NCBI GenBank assembly: GCA_030024065.1
Contig: JASEIE010000227.1
Location: 1-6,555 of the forward strand
Source: Thermodesulfobacteriota bacterium
GTDB lineage: Bacteria > Desulfobacterota > BSN033 > UBA1163
Reading direction: 5' to 3'
Length of the DNA stretch: 6,555 nt
Below are positions 5,502-6,555 of the stretch, piece after piece. The notes beneath the pieces were generated by a model. It saw only the letters and a list, made by a program, of their open reading frames with translations, made no database searches and was not told the DNA's origin. Each line of letters opens with the position of its first letter. Within the stretch, counting starts at the first letter, position 1. The position numbers and the translations under genes were made by a program.

Positions 5502-6524
5502 ATGGCTGTATCTGAAAAAGAAATCAAACGAAGGCTAAAGGCAATTAGGGAAAAAATAGAAAAAGAGGGTTTGAAAGGTTTAGTTGTCTTTTCACAGGTC
5601 CAAATAGGATATGCAGGAGCTGTCCGTTACATCTCAAATTATCATCTGACCACAAGAAAGGAATACCTCGCCCTTCCATTAACAGGAGAGCCTGTCCTGA
5701 TCGTCCCCACATTGGGACAGCAGTTTCATGCAAAATCTCACTCATGGATAAGTGATGTTCGCTCCGGAGGGGAAGCAGAAGGAATTGTACGAGAGCTTGC
5801 TAGAGCATTAAAAATGTTTAAGGCCGAAAAGGAGGCCATTGGGATCGTAGGATTAAACACAATGCCTTTCATTGATTATCAACTGCTGACGAAAGAACTT
5901 CCAAATGCCCATTTCAAAGATGCCACCCAATTAATGGATGAAGTCCGGATGGTTAAGAGTCCGGAAGAGATAAAGATGATTCAGGAGACAACGGATATTG
6001 CCGATCGATGCTATGCAAGGCTTCTTGAAGTCTTTCGGGCTGGAAGGAATGAAATGGAGGTGATGGCAGAAGTTGATAAGGTCCTCATAGGAAATGGCGT
6101 GGAAGATATTTTGATCTTAACCGCCAAGGGCCCCTCTTTCCCTGGCTTTATCGATCATCCCGGATCTTACACTTTTAAAGAAGGAGATCATTACATTTTT
6201 TCAATTGAGATATCGGGCCCGAGTGGGTACTGGACCCAAATTGTACGCCCCCTCTGTCTGGAAAAGACAAATCCTCGATATGAGCACATGTTTAAAGTCG
6301 GAAAAGCTGCTGTAAAGGCAGGGACAGCAACCCTTGTTCCAGGAAAACGAATTGGTGAATTGGTCAATGCGGTGGTAGGAAAGGTGAAAGACGAGGGGTT
6401 TAAGACTGGACTCTGGTGCGGCCATGGGATGGGATTGGACGTAGGTGAAAGTCCTGGGCTTTTCCAAAATAGCCTTGTTGAGCTGAAAGAAGGTATGATT
6501 AGGAGCCGTTGCAAAATAACTTGA
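5502..6524 (+). pseudogene. M24-family (creatinase / Xaa-Pro peptidase-like) protein, C-terminus lost at an insertion junction
   Basis: A 340-codon frame from ATG 5502, with GGAGG (5493-5497) four bases before it. Residues about 8-130 look like a creatinase N-terminal domain; about 150-332 form the pita-bread M24 domain, opening with DEVRMVKSPEEIKMIQ (146-161). The GHGMGLDVGESPGLF block at 307-321 includes H308, the usual conserved histidine. The strand that normally carries the first two metal-binding aspartates reads SIEISGPSGYWTQIVRP (234-250), with no Asp, so this may be a metal-independent, creatinase-like hydrolase rather than a peptidase. Similarity ends at VELKEGM (residue 332); the last eight codons, IRSRCKIT, come from foreign-looking DNA, and the closing segment of some 40-60 residues with the two family glutamates is missing. 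The product is probably inactive. It is expressed, if at all, from its own strong promoter, not with the kinase. Confidence 0.8.
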
Positions 6525-6533
6525 ACAAGTTAT
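6516..6533. repeat. 8-bp palindrome inside the putative IS end
   Basis: ATAACTTG (6516-6523) and CAAGTTAT (6526-6533) are exact reverse complements around AA. The repeat contains the -35 hexamer of the promoter at 6521-6549, so a protein bound here would block that promoter. Confidence 0.6.
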
Positions 6534-6549
6534 ATTTATATTCTATAAT
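6521..6549 (+). promoter_or_regulatory. rightward promoter at the window edge, probably for a transposase
   Basis: TTGAAC (6521-6526) and a perfect TATAAT (6544-6549) are separated by 17 bases. The predicted start lies at or beyond the end of the window. Its place within the presumed IS end suggests it drives the transposase gene to the right. Confidence 0.55.
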
Positions 6550-6555
6550 TAATAG

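Larger units (their letters stand above)
6500..6555 (+). mobile_element. probable left end of an insertion sequence, partial
   Basis: The M24 frame departs from its family at about 6497, and the following GGAGCCGTTGCAAAATAAC (6502-6520) resembles the G-rich, GTTGCAAAA-type terminal inverted repeats of several IS families. The next bases contain a palindrome and a rightward promoter, a common layout just inside an IS end and ahead of its transposase. The transposase, the other end and any target-site duplication lie outside the window, so the family cannot be assigned. A different rearrangement remains possible. Confidence 0.5.

Noticed and set aside
6191..6514. 107-codon minus-strand frame
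   Set aside because: It is antisense to conserved M24 sequence, including the GHGMGLDVGESP block.

Overview
The window looks like a stretch of a Gram-negative bacterial chromosome of moderate GC in which a patch of accessory and decayed genes lies between housekeeping genes. The glmU, PfkB-kinase and M24 proteins have the flavour of uncultivated Desulfobacterota or Nitrospirota. That placement is a guess from protein style, not a computed result.

Layout. Positions 1-173 (minus strand) hold the N-terminus of glmU, with a near-consensus sigma-70 promoter behind it at 204-232. Diverging from it is a two-gene toxin-antitoxin operon (451-1064): a small putative antitoxin and a Doc/Fic-type toxin joined by an ATGA overlap, with a promoter and a perfect 7-bp hairpin at the expected 5' end of the mRNA. 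Positions 1065-1408 hold no convincing gene, only a good promoter and a doubtful short ORF.

From 1409 to about 4240 is a mosaic of broken and unusual genes. It contains a RadC remnant with only the N-terminal domain, a ribbon-helix-helix (RHH) antitoxin-like gene interrupted by one in-frame TAA, a large zinc-ribbon plus PIN-like putative nuclease, an AT-rich two-transmembrane protein 33 bases further on, a 47-codon ORF resembling the start of a tyrosine recombinase, and a DUF433 antitoxin-like gene with no partner toxin. This is what repeated insertion and decay of mobile or defence DNA leaves behind. The zinc-ribbon/PIN protein and its membrane neighbour are the best candidates for an undescribed system, but their function is not shown by the sequence.

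From 4403 onward ordinary metabolism resumes: a PfkB-family sugar kinase, then a creatinase/M24-family protein behind an excellent promoter (TTGACA-17-TATATT). The M24 reading frame loses family similarity at about 6497. The sequence from about 6500 to the end looks like the left end of an insertion sequence, with a GCCGTTGCAAAA-type terminus, an 8-bp palindrome and a rightward promoter. No tRNA, rRNA or CRISPR array was seen.
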